From the NCBI RefSeq assembly GCF_000428945.1, contig NZ_AUAX01000001.1, positions 186,001 to 250,000 of the forward strand: 64,000 nt of DNA, read 5' to 3'. The stretch's first letter is position 1. Each line of letters opens with the position of its first letter. Shown here piece after piece: positions 53,728-62,586 of this stretch. Made by a program: the position numbers and the translations under genes. The notes beneath the pieces are model-generated. The model saw nothing but the letters and a program-made list of their open reading frames with translations, was not told the DNA's origin and did not search any database. The stretch comes from Hamadaea tsunoensis DSM 44101 (GTDB taxonomy: Bacteria; Actinomycetota; Actinomycetes; Mycobacteriales; Micromonosporaceae).

Positions 53728-56550
53728 TCAGCTCGCCGTGCACGTGGGCGTCGGCGCCGTGTTCGCGGTCGACCAGGATCCGTTGAACCCGAAGTTCGTG
53801 GTCTGCCCGGCCGTCAGCGCGCCGTTGTAGCTCATGTTCGTCACCGTCACGTTCGCGCCGGACTGGGTCAGGTTGCCGCTCCACAGCGAGGTGACCGTCT
53901 GGCCGTTGGCGAACGTCCACTTCACCGTCCAGCCCGTGATGGCGCCCGTACCGGTGTTCTTGACGTCGACGCTCGCGCCGAAGCCGCCCGGCCACTGGTT
54001 GGTGATGGTGTAGGTCGCCGAACAGGACTTCGCGCCGCCGGAACTGGCCGAGGGCGAGACCGACGGGGAGGCCGACGCCGACCGCGAGGCGGACGGAGAG
54101 GCCGACGGGGACGCCGAAGCGGACGCCGACGGCGACGCCGAGGCGGACCGCGACACCGACGGCGACGGCGAGGCGCTGGCCGAGGCGGACGCCGACGGTC
54201 CCACCGACGGCGAGGCCGTGCTCACCCGGTCCGCGACGATGATGCCGCGGCCGTTGGTGCCGATGTAGACCCGGCCGAACACCCGCGGGTCGCCGGTGAG
54301 CGCGCCGCCGATGTTGCCGTACTGGTGCTGGTCGTCGTTGATGCGCAGCCACGTGGTACCCGCGTCGTACGAGGCGAAGACGCCCCGGACGTTGTCGATC
54401 TTCGCCACGGTGAACAGCGTCGGGTAGCCCGTCGCCGTCGACGCCTTGCCGAAGCCGACGTTGTCCGCCTCCTGCACGTTGCTCAGCTTGGTGAAGCTGG
54501 CGCCGGAGTTGGTCGAGTGCCACAGCCCGTACGCGCCGGTCGCGTCGCCGCCGGCCAGCCAGATGTCGCCCTCGCGGCCGAAGACGGCCTTGACCGCCGG
54601 GGTGCCGGTGGTCGGCAGTCCACTGGTGACGGTCGCCGTGAACGAGGCGCCGCCGTTGGTGGAGACGTAGAAGGTGCCGCCGGAGAACGCGTAGAACTTG
54701 TTGGAGTTCACCCGGTCCGCGGCCACCCGCGCGCCCGAGGGCACGCCGCCGGTCGACGACGTCCAGGAGCTGCCGCCGCCGTAGCTGACCGCCGCGCCCT
54801 GCGGCGCCCACACGATCTTGCTGCCGTCCGCGGCCACCGCCACCGTGCCGCCGCCGGTCACGCCGGACGGCTCCTGGCCCTGGTACCAGTTCGCGCCGTT
54901 GTCGTTGGAGATGCCGATCCGGTTCGTGTTCGGGTTGGCCGTCTTGTCGACGTTGCCGACGCGTACGACGTAGTTGGGGTTGCTCTCGGCGAAGTCGATC
55001 GAGGTCGTCGAGCTGAAGTTCGGCGTCGTGAACATCATCGAGGGCACGGCGTCGAGGTTCGTGTGCCGGAAGCCGGTCACGTCACCGAGCGCGCTCAGCA
55101 GGTTCGCCCCGCTGGGCGGGCTGATCAGGTCGAGGACGGCGGTCTCCTCCAGGCCCTTGGCCATCACCTTGATCGTGATCTGGTTGCCGGCGTCCCAGTT
55201 CGTGAGGTTCTCGGTGCCGTAGAGCGTGGCGCCGGTGCCGTACATCATCCGGTTGCTGTTGAACGGGTCGATCTCGACGGACTCGTTCATCCAGCCGAGC
55301 TTCGGGGTCACCTCGGGAGCCTGGGGGCTGGTGCCGAAGGTGAGCCACGGTGCCGCGCTGATGTCCTGGGTGTAGCGGAAGGTCCGGCTCGGGTACCCGT
55401 TCCAGTCCCAGATCCGCGACCAGGTGGCGCCCGCGTCCGTGCTGCGCCACAGGATCATGTCCGGCCACCACGAGATCTGTGTGGCGACCATGATCGTGTT
55501 CGGGTGCAGGCGGTCGATCGTCAGGCCGCTGTAGCCGAAGTAGTCGTCGCTGGAGCTGGCCAGCACCGGGCTGATGTTCGTCCACACGCCGGTGGTGATG
55601 TTGTACTTCCACACCTCGCCCTTGGCGCCGTCGTACGGGCCGCCGGTGTCGCTCGTCGAGATGTAGAGCACGTGGTTCACCGGGTCCAGGACGCCCTTGT
55701 GGGCCAGGTATCCCGTCGGCTGGCCGGCGATGCGCGACCAGGTCGTGCCACCGTCGGTGCTGCGGTAGACGGTGTTGTCCTTGTCGTTGACGCCGACGTA
55801 GATGCCCTGCGTGGTGCTGCCGGCGGTGCCGGTGCTCTTGTCGAAGGTCACCCAGGCGATGCCCTGGTTGTCACCCAGGTACGCGTCCCCGGCCGACTGC
55901 ACGTAGTTGCCGACGTTCGGGAAGGCGGTCACCTTCGCCCAGGTCACGCCGGAGTCGGTGCTGCGCCACAGGCCGTTGCCGCTGGGCGCGCCGAAGTACA
56001 GGATGCTGTTCTTGTTCGGGTCGATCGCGAGCTTCTCGCCCTGGCCGCGGCCGGGCATGTTGCCGCCGAGCTTGAACGGCAGCTGCGTGACCGCCCAGGT
56101 GGCGCCCTTGTCGGACGAGCGCAGGATCGCGCCGTTGTTGGGGTCCCAGCTGTTGGTGTACATGCCGGCCGCCACGTAGACCCTGTTCGGGTCCACGGCG
56201 TCGGTCGCGAGGCTGTACGCGCCGTTCAGTCCCCAGTTCGCGAACCCGACCCAGTCCAGCAGCGGAATCCACTTGGAGTTCGTCTGGTCCCACCGGTACG
56301 CGCCGCCGATGTCGGTACGCGCGTAGATCAGGTTGGCCTGGGACTGGTTGAAGATGATGCCCGGGACGAAGCCGCCCCCGACGATCTGCGCGTTCTTGAA
56401 CGAGTAGGGGTCGGAGCCGGCGGCGTTGGCCGGCGTCGTCGGCAGGACCTGGGTCACGACCGCCGCGGTGGCCGCCACGAGGGCGGCCGTCAGCGCGGTG
56501 GCCAGACTTCGCCGTTGGGCGACGGCGGTTCCGGAGTGTCTGCGGAACAT
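53728..56550 (-). CDS. secreted GH74 xyloglucanase with CBM2 cellulose-binding module
   Basis: A 940-residue exported hydrolase. A signal peptide ends at PANA (about 44). Two seven-bladed propellers follow, with catalytic Asp candidates in YARTDIGGAYRWD and WMNESVEIDPFN. BNR-like SxDxGxTW repeats are frequent. A Ser/Ala/Pro linker (about 745-835) leads into a C-terminal family-2 module (CSATYTITNQWPGGFGASVDVKNTG...), with Cys at both ends. It would cut the xyloglucan backbone while bound to cellulose. ATG 56550 has an AAAGGA site. Confidence 0.94.
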   Translation of the reverse strand: MFRRHSGTAVAQRRSLATALTAALVAATAAVVTQVLPTTPANAAGSDPYSFKNAQIVGGGFVPGIIFNQSQANLIYARTDIGGAYRWDQTNSKWIPLLDWVGFANWGLNGAYSLATDAVDPNRVYVAAGMYTNSWDPNNGAILRSSDKGATWAVTQLPFKLGGNMPGRGQGEKLAIDPNKNSILYFGAPSGNGLWRSTDSGVTWAKVTAFPNVGNYVQSAGDAYLGDNQGIAWVTFDKSTGTAGSTTQGIYVGVNDKDNTVYRSTDGGTTWSRIAGQPTGYLAHKGVLDPVNHVLYISTSDTGGPYDGAKGEVWKYNITTGVWTNISPVLASSSDDYFGYSGLTIDRLHPNTIMVATQISWWPDMILWRSTDAGATWSRIWDWNGYPSRTFRYTQDISAAPWLTFGTSPQAPEVTPKLGWMNESVEIDPFNSNRMMYGTGATLYGTENLTNWDAGNQITIKVMAKGLEETAVLDLISPPSGANLLSALGDVTGFRHTNLDAVPSMMFTTPNFSSTTSIDFAESNPNYVVRVGNVDKTANPNTNRIGISNDNGANWYQGQEPSGVTGGGTVAVAADGSKIVWAPQGAAVSYGGGSSWTSSTGGVPSGARVAADRVNSNKFYAFSGGTFYVSTNGGASFTATVTSGLPTTGTPAVKAVFGREGDIWLAGGDATGAYGLWHSTNSGASFTKLSNVQEADNVGFGKASTATGYPTLFTVAKIDNVRGVFASYDAGTTWLRINDDQHQYGNIGGALTGDPRVFGRVYIGTNGRGIIVADRVSTASPSVGPSASASASASPSPSVSRSASASPSASASASPSASPSASRSASASPSVSPSASSGGAKSCSATYTITNQWPGGFGASVDVKNTGTGAITGWTVKWTFANGQTVTSLWSGNLTQSGANVTVTNMSYNGALTAGQTTNFGFNGSWSTANTAPTPTCTAS

Positions 56551-56693
56551 GGCTGTCCTTTCTGGATGAACCCGGGGCACGTCCGTGGAGTGGTGTGCCG
56601 CGGGGGCCGTGTCGTTCCGCGGAAGTCACGGCACGGTTATCCAGATTTCACAGCCGACCGGCACGCCTGTCAATAGTTTGGCGTGCCAACGAA

Positions 56694-57440
56694 CTAGTTC
56701 GCCGGTTCTTCCAGGTAGATCGAGCGCAGTGCCGCGATGTCCTCTTCCGTGAGCCCATTGCCCATCAGGTACGCGGTCACCGACCCGTGCCGCGCCCGCA
56801 GCTGTCCGAGGAAGGTGAGGATCACCTCGGCGGGCGTGACGTCCAGATAGGGCACCAGGTCGGGCGTTTCCGGATGCCCCTCGCGGTACCACGCCATGAA
56901 CCGCCGGGTCGCCCGCTCGGTGAAGTGGTAGTCGGCGGCGATGTCCTCATCGGACACGCCGAGCAGGTCCAGCAGGAAGGCGACGACCATGCCGGTCCGG
57001 TCGCGGCCGCCGAGGCAGTGCACGACGGCCGGGCCGGCCTCGGCGTCGGCCAGCAGCCGCAGGGCGGTCACCAGGTGCGGGCCGGCCGCCCCCTCGACCG
57101 CCTCGTGGTACCGCGCGACGAGGTAGGCCACCGGCCCCTCGGCGGGCGAGTAGTCCTCCTCGCGCCAGGCGGGGTTGTGCAGCGGCACGTTGTGGTACGC
57201 CGAGCACGCCCACGCGGGCGCGCGGCCGCCCTGCCGGACGATCTCCGCCGGCTGCCGGAGGTCGATCACGGTCTTGATGCCGAGCCCGGAGTACCGGGTC
57301 GCGTCGGCCTCCTGGAGGCTGCCCAGGTTGTCCGACCGGTACAGCAGGCCGGTGCGTACGCGCGCGCCGTCGGCGGTCACGAGGCCGCCCACGTCACGGA
57401 AGTTGAAGACGCGCTCGAAGTCGATGAAGGCTCGATCCAC
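56694..57440 (-). CDS. tyrosine-protein phosphatase (Y-phosphatase 3 family)
   Basis: A 248-residue PtpB-like phosphatase. It opens NFRDVGGL, has DNLGSLQEAD and IDLRQPAEI, and carries the P-loop HCLGGRDRTG with nucleophilic Cys and Arg (about residues 143-152). GTG 57440 is preceded by TAGGGT at a 6-base distance, so the message appears leaderless. It is divergent from the acetyltransferase gene, sharing a 55-base promoter region. Confidence 0.9.
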   Translation of the reverse strand: MDRAFIDFERVFNFRDVGGLVTADGARVRTGLLYRSDNLGSLQEADATRYSGLGIKTVIDLRQPAEIVRQGGRAPAWACSAYHNVPLHNPAWREEDYSPAEGPVAYLVARYHEAVEGAAGPHLVTALRLLADAEAGPAVVHCLGGRDRTGMVVAFLLDLLGVSDEDIAADYHFTERATRRFMAWYREGHPETPDLVPYLDVTPAEVILTFLGQLRARHGSVTAYLMGNGLTEEDIAALRSIYLEEPAN

Positions 57441-57495
57441 CCGCCGACCCTACCGGGGAGCCGGTTCCGCGAACCCCACCGGTACCGTGGCCGTC

Positions 57496-58218
57496 ATGAT
57501 CACCCCCACCTTGCACAGCCGGGGCGAGCTGCTCGAACGCACCGCCGGCCACCCCCATGCCCAGCTCACGTCCAGCGACGACGACTGTGTCGGCTACGAA
57601 CGCGACGGCGCGCTCGTCTGGCTCTCGCACGGCAACGCCACCTCCGTCGGCGAGCGCCACGCGATCCTGTCGCTCCTGGTGGATCTGGCGGCCGACGGCG
57701 TACTGGACGGGCGCCGGTGGCTGGACCTGCCGCGTACGGGGGCGGATGTGATCGCGCGTTACTTCACCGTGCGGGCCCAGGACGACTGGGATCTGCTGTT
57801 CGCCACCGAACCCCCGGCGCCCATGGCCGGCGAGGACCGCGTGATCCGGCTCACCGCGGCCGACGAGGCCGAGATCCTCGCCGTGCAGACCGCCGCGCTG
57901 CCGCACACCACCAGCCGGCCCGGCGACCCCCGCATCCGCGCCTGGTACGGCATCCGGTCCGAGGGCCGGCTCGTCGCCGTCGCCGGGGACCGCTCCCCCG
58001 GCAACGGCGTGGGCTTTCTCGCCGCCATCGCGGTCCACCCCGACGCTCAGGGCAACGGCCTCGGCGGCTGCCTCACGGCCGCGCTCACCCGCCTCCTCCT
58101 TCAGGAGTACGCGACCGTCGCGTTGGGCGTCATGTCCGACAACACCGGTGCCCGGCGGCTGTACGAGCGGCTCGGCTTCACCGGCTCCGCCGCGCGTACG
58201 AGTGTCAGTCCAGGGTGA
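57496..58218 (+). CDS. GNAT-family acetyltransferase
   Basis: A 240-residue protein. The C-terminal GNAT fold (about 120-235) has the acetyl-CoA loop HPDAQGNGLGGCLTAAL and the motif DNTGARRLYERLGF. The N-terminal 110 residues form a second, less obvious domain (SSDDDCVGYERDGALVWLSHG), perhaps a substrate module. ATG 57496 follows TACCGT by 7 bases (leaderless). The gene overlaps the 3' end of ribA by 14 bases, convergently. The substrate is unknown. Confidence 0.85.
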   Translation: MITPTLHSRGELLERTAGHPHAQLTSSDDDCVGYERDGALVWLSHGNATSVGERHAILSLLVDLAADGVLDGRRWLDLPRTGADVIARYFTVRAQDDWDLLFATEPPAPMAGEDRVIRLTAADEAEILAVQTAALPHTTSRPGDPRIRAWYGIRSEGRLVAVAGDRSPGNGVGFLAAIAVHPDAQGNGLGGCLTAALTRLLLQEYATVALGVMSDNTGARRLYERLGFTGSAARTSVSPG

Positions 58219-58831
58219 GCGTGTGCCCGGTGTGGGCGACCTTCGCGCGCAGGTAGCGGGCGTTGGCCGCGGACAGGTGGACGGCGGTGGGCCGGGTCTC
58301 GTCGATGGTGATGCCGAGGCGCTCCAGCTGGGCACCCTTGTCGGGGTTGTTCGTGAGCAGCGTCACCTTGTCCGCGCCGAGCGCGTGCAGCATCTGCGCG
58401 GCGGCGGTGTAGTCGCGCTCGTCGTCGGCGTGGCCGAGGGCGCGGTTGGCCGCGTAGGTGTCGAGCCCCTGGTCCTGCAGCGCGTACGCGTCGAGCTTGG
58501 CGTACAGGCCGATGCCGCGGCCCTCCTGGCGCAGGTAGAGCAGGAAGCCGCCCGCCCCGGCGATGCGCTCGACGGCCTCGCGCAGCTGCGGACCGCAGTC
58601 GCAGCGCTCGGAGCCGAAGACGTCGCCGGTGAGGCACTCCGAGTGCGGCCGGACGAGCGGGATCGGGTTGTCCCGGTAGTCCCCCAGGCCCAGGGCCAGG
58701 TGTTCCTTGCCGTCGGCCAGCCCGGTGAAGGTGAACACGTCCGCCACGGTCTCGTAGCCGTCGGCGAACCGCAGCGGCACGGTGACCCGGGTACGGACGT
58801 CCGCGGCGGGTAGTTGCACCTTCACAGTCAT
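58205..58831 (-). CDS. ribA: GTP cyclohydrolase II (single-domain)
   Basis: A 208-residue enzyme opening the GTP ring in riboflavin synthesis. The zinc site CLTGDVFGSERCDCGPQ and the catalytic RQEGRGIGLYAKLDAYALQD are intact. It lacks the RibB half found in the fused housekeeping enzyme, so it may be an additional copy used in flavin or deazapurine-type pathways (inference). ATG 58831 follows TACGGT by 7 bases on the minus strand. It is divergent from a MarR regulator 58 bases away. Confidence 0.93.
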   Translation of the reverse strand: MTVKVQLPAADVRTRVTVPLRFADGYETVADVFTFTGLADGKEHLALGLGDYRDNPIPLVRPHSECLTGDVFGSERCDCGPQLREAVERIAGAGGFLLYLRQEGRGIGLYAKLDAYALQDQGLDTYAANRALGHADDERDYTAAAQMLHALGADKVTLLTNNPDKGAQLERLGITIDETRPTAVHLSAANARYLRAKVAHTGHTLTLD

Positions 58832-58889
58832 GTCGATCACCGTACGCCCCAGTCCTTTAACTTTCAATCATCTGCGGTATGCTCCATTT

Positions 58890-59417
58890 ATGAGCATCAC
58901 CACAATGGCTCCCAGCGCCGCGGCCCACCCGGCCGTCCCCACCGAACCGAGGTGGCTGAACGCGGACGAGGACCGCGCATGGCGCGCGTACCTCCAGGCG
59001 TCCGCCCTCCTCGCGGACCATCTGGATCAACAACTCCAGCGGGACTCCGGTATTCCCCACACCTACTACGCCCTGCTGGCCTGGCTGTCCGAAGCGCCCG
59101 GACGCGCGATGCGGATGACCGAGCTCGCCGAGCAGTCGAAGATCACTCGGAGCCGCCTCTCCCACGCCGTCGCCCGTCTCGAGGAGAACGGCTGGGTCGT
59201 CCGCAGCTCGTGCCCGTCCGACAAACGCGGTCAGATCGCGACGCTGACGGACGCGGGGTACGCCTTCCTCGCCCGTTCGGCCCCCGGACACGTGGAAGCG
59301 GTGCGTAGCGGAATTTTCGACGTGCTCACACCGGAACAGGTGACCGCCTTCGGGGACGCCTGTTCGGCGATCGCCGCCCGGCTGCACGACAGCACCGCCG
59401 TGCCCTGGCACCGGTGA
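58890..59417 (+). CDS. MarR-family regulator
   Basis: A 175-residue winged-helix protein with the core TELAEQSKITRSRLSHAVARLEENGWVVR and the wing SDKRGQIATLTDAG. ATG 58890 stands 6 bases after TATGCT. The divergent ribA gene starts only 58 bases away, so the regulator probably controls both. The AT-rich TTTAACTTTCAATCA in between is the likely operator zone, although I see no clean palindrome. Confidence 0.9.
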   Translation: MSITTMAPSAAAHPAVPTEPRWLNADEDRAWRAYLQASALLADHLDQQLQRDSGIPHTYYALLAWLSEAPGRAMRMTELAEQSKITRSRLSHAVARLEENGWVVRSSCPSDKRGQIATLTDAGYAFLARSAPGHVEAVRSGIFDVLTPEQVTAFGDACSAIAARLHDSTAVPWHR

Positions 59418-59461
59418 GCGCACCGGCCGGCGGTCCCTGAACCGCTTGTATCCTTCTCCCG

Positions 59462-60958
59462 GTGACGACCGGCTCTGACCTCCCCACCGCGACCACCACC
59501 GCGACCCTCGCCGCGGACGCCGTCCCCGGGATCGACCCCGACCGCCTCGCGGTGTGTCTCAGCGTCCTCGCGGAGCTGGACGACCTGCCGCTCGAACACC
59601 CGGACATCGAGCGCGTACGCCGGGCGACCGCGCGCCTCTACAAGGGCGTCAAGCAGCGCCGGCGCAGCGAACGGCGGGCCGCCGTGACCGCCGCCGACCG
59701 GGTGGTGACCGAGGCCACCGCGACCGGCGCGCCGACCCGGATCGACGACGAGACGGCCGGTGTGTTCGGGCTCACCTCGCCGACGGCCGACGCCGCGATC
59801 GCCGGGCACCTGCGCCGGGCACGCTCTTGCTACACCTGCAAGACCCGCTACACCCAGGTCGACGCGTTCTACCACCAGCTGTGCCCGAACTGCGCGGCGC
59901 TCAACTGGAGCCGCCGGGAGGCCCACGCCGACCTGACCGGCAAGCGGGCCCTGCTCACCGGCGGCCGAGCCAAGATCGGCATGTACATCGCCCTGCGGCT
60001 GCTGCGCGACGGGGCGCACACGACCATCACGACGCGCTTCCCCGCCGACGCCGTACGCCGCTTCTCGGCCCAGCCGGACAGCGCGGACTGGCTGCACCGG
60101 CTGCGTATCGTCGGCATCGACCTGCGCGACCCGGCGCAGGTCATCGCGCTCGCCGACGCGGTGGCCGCGGCCGGACCGCTCGACATCCTCATCAACAACG
60201 CCGCCCAGACCGTACGCCGGTCCGCCGGTTCGTACGCGCAGCTCGTGGCGGCCGAGGCCGAACCGCTGCCGGCCGGCCCGCTGCCGGAGCTGATCACCTT
60301 CGGCCACGCGGGCGGTACGAACCCGGCGGCCGCGCTGACGGCCGGCGTACACGTGCAGGTGCCGGCGCAGCCGCTGCCCGTCGCCGAACTGGCCCTGATC
60401 GGCGGCTCGGCGTCGCCGGCCCGGATCGCCGACGGCACCGCGATCGACGCGGGCGGCCTCGTACCCGACCTGGCCCGGGAGAACAGCTGGTCGCAGCACG
60501 TGCAGGACATCGGCGAGGTCGAGCTGCTCGAAGTCACGCTGTGCAACATGACCGCGCCGTTCATCCTGGTCAGCCGGTTGCGTACGGCCATGGCGGCGTC
60601 CCCGGCCCGGCGCAAGTACGTCGTGAACGTCTCCGCGATGGAGGGCAAGTTCACCCGCGGCTACAAGGGCGCCGGGCACCCGCACACCAACATGGCGAAG
60701 GCCGCGCTCAACATGCTGACGCGTACCAGCGCCGCCGAGATGTACTCCGACGGCATCCTCATGACCAGCGTGGACACCGGCTGGATCACCGATGAGCGGC
60801 CGCACCCGCAGAAGATGCGGATGGCCGAGGAGGGGTTCCACGCGCCGCTGGACCTCGTCGACGGTGCGGCCCGGGTGTACGACCCGATCGTGCGCGGCGA
60901 GCAGGGCGAGGACCTCTACGGCTGCTTCCTCAAGGACTACTCCCCCACCGACTGGTAG
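59462..60958 (+). CDS. unusual SDR-fold oxidoreductase with zinc-ribbon insertion
   Basis: A 498-residue protein. An N-terminal helical region (about 1-115) is followed by a four-Cys knuckle (CYTCKTRY...CPNC, about 123-143). A Rossmann domain then starts at KRALLTGGRAKIGMYIALRL (about 160) with DILINNAAQT and VNVSAMEGKF. Where classical SDRs have YxxxK, this reads TNMAK, so the catalytic Tyr position is Thr. The total length is about twice a normal SDR. GTG 59462 follows TATCCT by 7 bases. The function is unknown. Confidence 0.8.
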   Translation: MTTGSDLPTATTTATLAADAVPGIDPDRLAVCLSVLAELDDLPLEHPDIERVRRATARLYKGVKQRRRSERRAAVTAADRVVTEATATGAPTRIDDETAGVFGLTSPTADAAIAGHLRRARSCYTCKTRYTQVDAFYHQLCPNCAALNWSRREAHADLTGKRALLTGGRAKIGMYIALRLLRDGAHTTITTRFPADAVRRFSAQPDSADWLHRLRIVGIDLRDPAQVIALADAVAAAGPLDILINNAAQTVRRSAGSYAQLVAAEAEPLPAGPLPELITFGHAGGTNPAAALTAGVHVQVPAQPLPVAELALIGGSASPARIADGTAIDAGGLVPDLARENSWSQHVQDIGEVELLEVTLCNMTAPFILVSRLRTAMAASPARRKYVVNVSAMEGKFTRGYKGAGHPHTNMAKAALNMLTRTSAAEMYSDGILMTSVDTGWITDERPHPQKMRMAEEGFHAPLDLVDGAARVYDPIVRGEQGEDLYGCFLKDYSPTDW

Positions 60959-60982
60959 CCGACCGCTGCCCGGCCCGGCCCC

Positions 60983-61058
60983 AAGATCTCGTTTGGATCA
61001 GGGAAATCACCCGAATCATGGGCCAAGATTCGGGTGATGACCGTGATCCCAACAGGGC
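60983..61058. repeat. dispersed palindromic repeat, family A, degenerate copy
   Basis: AAGATCTCGTTTGGATCAGGG, CACCCGAATCATGG and CAAGATTCGGGTG are clear, but the right outer arm has decayed to GTGATCCCAACAGGGCAT. It lies between the convergent SDR and folD genes. Confidence 0.82.
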
Positions 61059-61093
61059 ATGGGGCGAGACGGAGGGAGCCGTGCGGATCCGGG

Positions 61094-61909
61094 TCACCCG
61101 CGGGCGGCGTCCACCACGTGGCGCAGGAGCAGCGCCGTCGTGACCGGGCCGACCCCGCCGGGGACCGGCGTGAGCGCGGCCGCCTGAACGGCCGGGTCGA
61201 CGTCGCCGACGAGTCCCCCGTCCTCGGTCGGGTTCGTGCCGACGTCGATCACCACGGCGTCCGGCCCGACGTGGCCCGGCCCGAGCAGGTGCGGGCGGCC
61301 GACGGCGGCCACCACGATGTCGGCGGTGCGGCACACGGCCGCGAGGTCGCGCGTACGCGAATGGGCGACAGTCACCGTGGCGTGCTCGGCCAGCAGGAGC
61401 AGCGCGGCCGGCTTGCCGACGACGGTCGACCGGCCGACGACGACCGCCGAGGCGCCCACCATCGGTACGCCTTCCCGGCGCAGGATCTCCAGCACGGCAT
61501 GGGCGGTCGCGGGCGCGTACGCCGGCAGTCCCGCGGCGAGGCGGCCGAGGCTCTCCGGGTTCGCCCCGTCGACGTCCTTGGCGACCGCGATGTGCAGGCC
61601 GACCTCGTCGAGCGTGACGCCGTCGGGCAGCGGGGTCTGGCAGATGATCCCGTGCACGGCCGGGTCGCCGCTCAGCCGGTCGAGCTCGGCCGAGATCTCC
61701 GGGCCGGTCGGCTTGTCCAGCGTGAACACCCGACAGTCCACGCCCGCCTTCGCCGCCGCGCGCGCGATCGACCGCACGTACCAGGCGGTCGCCTCGTCGT
61801 CGGTCGGCACCACCACGGCCAGCACCGGCGCGGTGGGCAGCGCGGCGATGTCCGCGACGACCCCCTCGGTGATCGCCGCCGCGATCGCCCGTCCGTCGAT
61901 GAGTCTCAT
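61094..61909 (-). CDS. folD: bifunctional methylenetetrahydrofolate dehydrogenase/cyclohydrolase
   Basis: A 271-residue NADP-dependent enzyme linking one-carbon folates. Motifs are HGIICQTPLPDG (about 84-95), DVDGANPESLGRL, VVGRSTVVGKPAALLLL and the C-terminal TPVPGGVGPVTTALLL. It uses Tyr43/Lys-type chemistry; the usual YxxxK reads YVRSI here, so the catalytic lysine position should be checked. Its start overlaps the cyclodeaminase stop (TCAT on the plus strand). Confidence 0.92.
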   Translation of the reverse strand: MRLIDGRAIAAAITEGVVADIAALPTAPVLAVVVPTDDEATAWYVRSIARAAAKAGVDCRVFTLDKPTGPEISAELDRLSGDPAVHGIICQTPLPDGVTLDEVGLHIAVAKDVDGANPESLGRLAAGLPAYAPATAHAVLEILRREGVPMVGASAVVVGRSTVVGKPAALLLLAEHATVTVAHSRTRDLAAVCRTADIVVAAVGRPHLLGPGHVGPDAVVIDVGTNPTEDGGLVGDVDPAVQAAALTPVPGGVGPVTTALLLRHVVDAARG

Positions 61910-62511
61910 GCGGCGATCTTCCCCCGTACTCGTGCGGACACCCGGTCGGCGATCTCGACCGCGGCCAGATGGCCGGCCAGCTCCGCGCTCAGCGCGGCGA
62001 TCACCGCCGGGTCCCTCAACGCGGCAAGGTTGATCTCCACGTTCACCCGCGCCGAGGTCAGCGCGGCCCGAGCCGCGTCGGCGGCCACCGCGACATCGGA
62101 GATCACGTTCGGGTTCGCATCGTCCACAATCGACTCCGCGAGCGCGATCACCCGGGCCGCCGATCCCGCCAGTTCCAGGGGTACGCGAGCCGCGCCGCTC
62201 AGGGCCGTCTGGATGGCCGCCGTCCGCTCGTCCCCCTTGGGCAGCTTGTACGCGGCGATCACCGCGCCGAACGCCGTTTCGTCGGCGGCGGCCAGCCCGA
62301 GGGCGCGCGTACGCAGTTCGGCCGCTTCGTCGCGAACGCGGATCATGAGCGGCTCGGCCGACGCGTACCTCGGATTGCCGATCGTGAGGTTGGTGACCAT
62401 CCCGACGAGGGCCGCCCCGGTCGCCGCCAGCAGCGCCGCGGCCGCGCCGCCGCCCGGTGTCGGGGACGAGGAGGCCAGGTCGTCGAGCCATGCTTCGAGC
62501 GTCTGTGGCAC
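61906..62511 (-). CDS. cyclodeaminase/methenyl-THF cyclohydrolase family protein (FTCD C-terminal type)
   Basis: A 201-residue all-helical protein with the family signature SSSPTPGGGAAAAL near the N-terminus (about 13-26) and VGMVTNLTIGNPRY. It matches the FTCD C-domain/FchA group that acts on formimino- or methenyl-tetrahydrofolate. Coupling to folD supports a shared folate role. The GTG start at 62511 follows TACGCT by 7 bases on the minus strand. Confidence 0.88.
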   Translation of the reverse strand: MPQTLEAWLDDLASSSPTPGGGAAAALLAATGAALVGMVTNLTIGNPRYASAEPLMIRVRDEAAELRTRALGLAAADETAFGAVIAAYKLPKGDERTAAIQTALSGAARVPLELAGSAARVIALAESIVDDANPNVISDVAVAADAARAALTSARVNVEINLAALRDPAVIAALSAELAGHLAAVEIADRVSARVRGKIAA

Positions 62512-62586
62512 GGGGATCAGCGTAGTCCCCGGCCGGACCCGCCCGTTCGGGGTGGCGAGTCGATCATTCTTCCGTACGATCGGCCC

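Noticed and set aside
53996-54230. Short direct repeats encoding Ser-Ala-Pro units (also 14040-14400)
   Set aside because: Considered as a CRISPR or tandem DNA repeat, but these are coding linkers between catalytic and carbohydrate-binding domains with variable units and no spacers.
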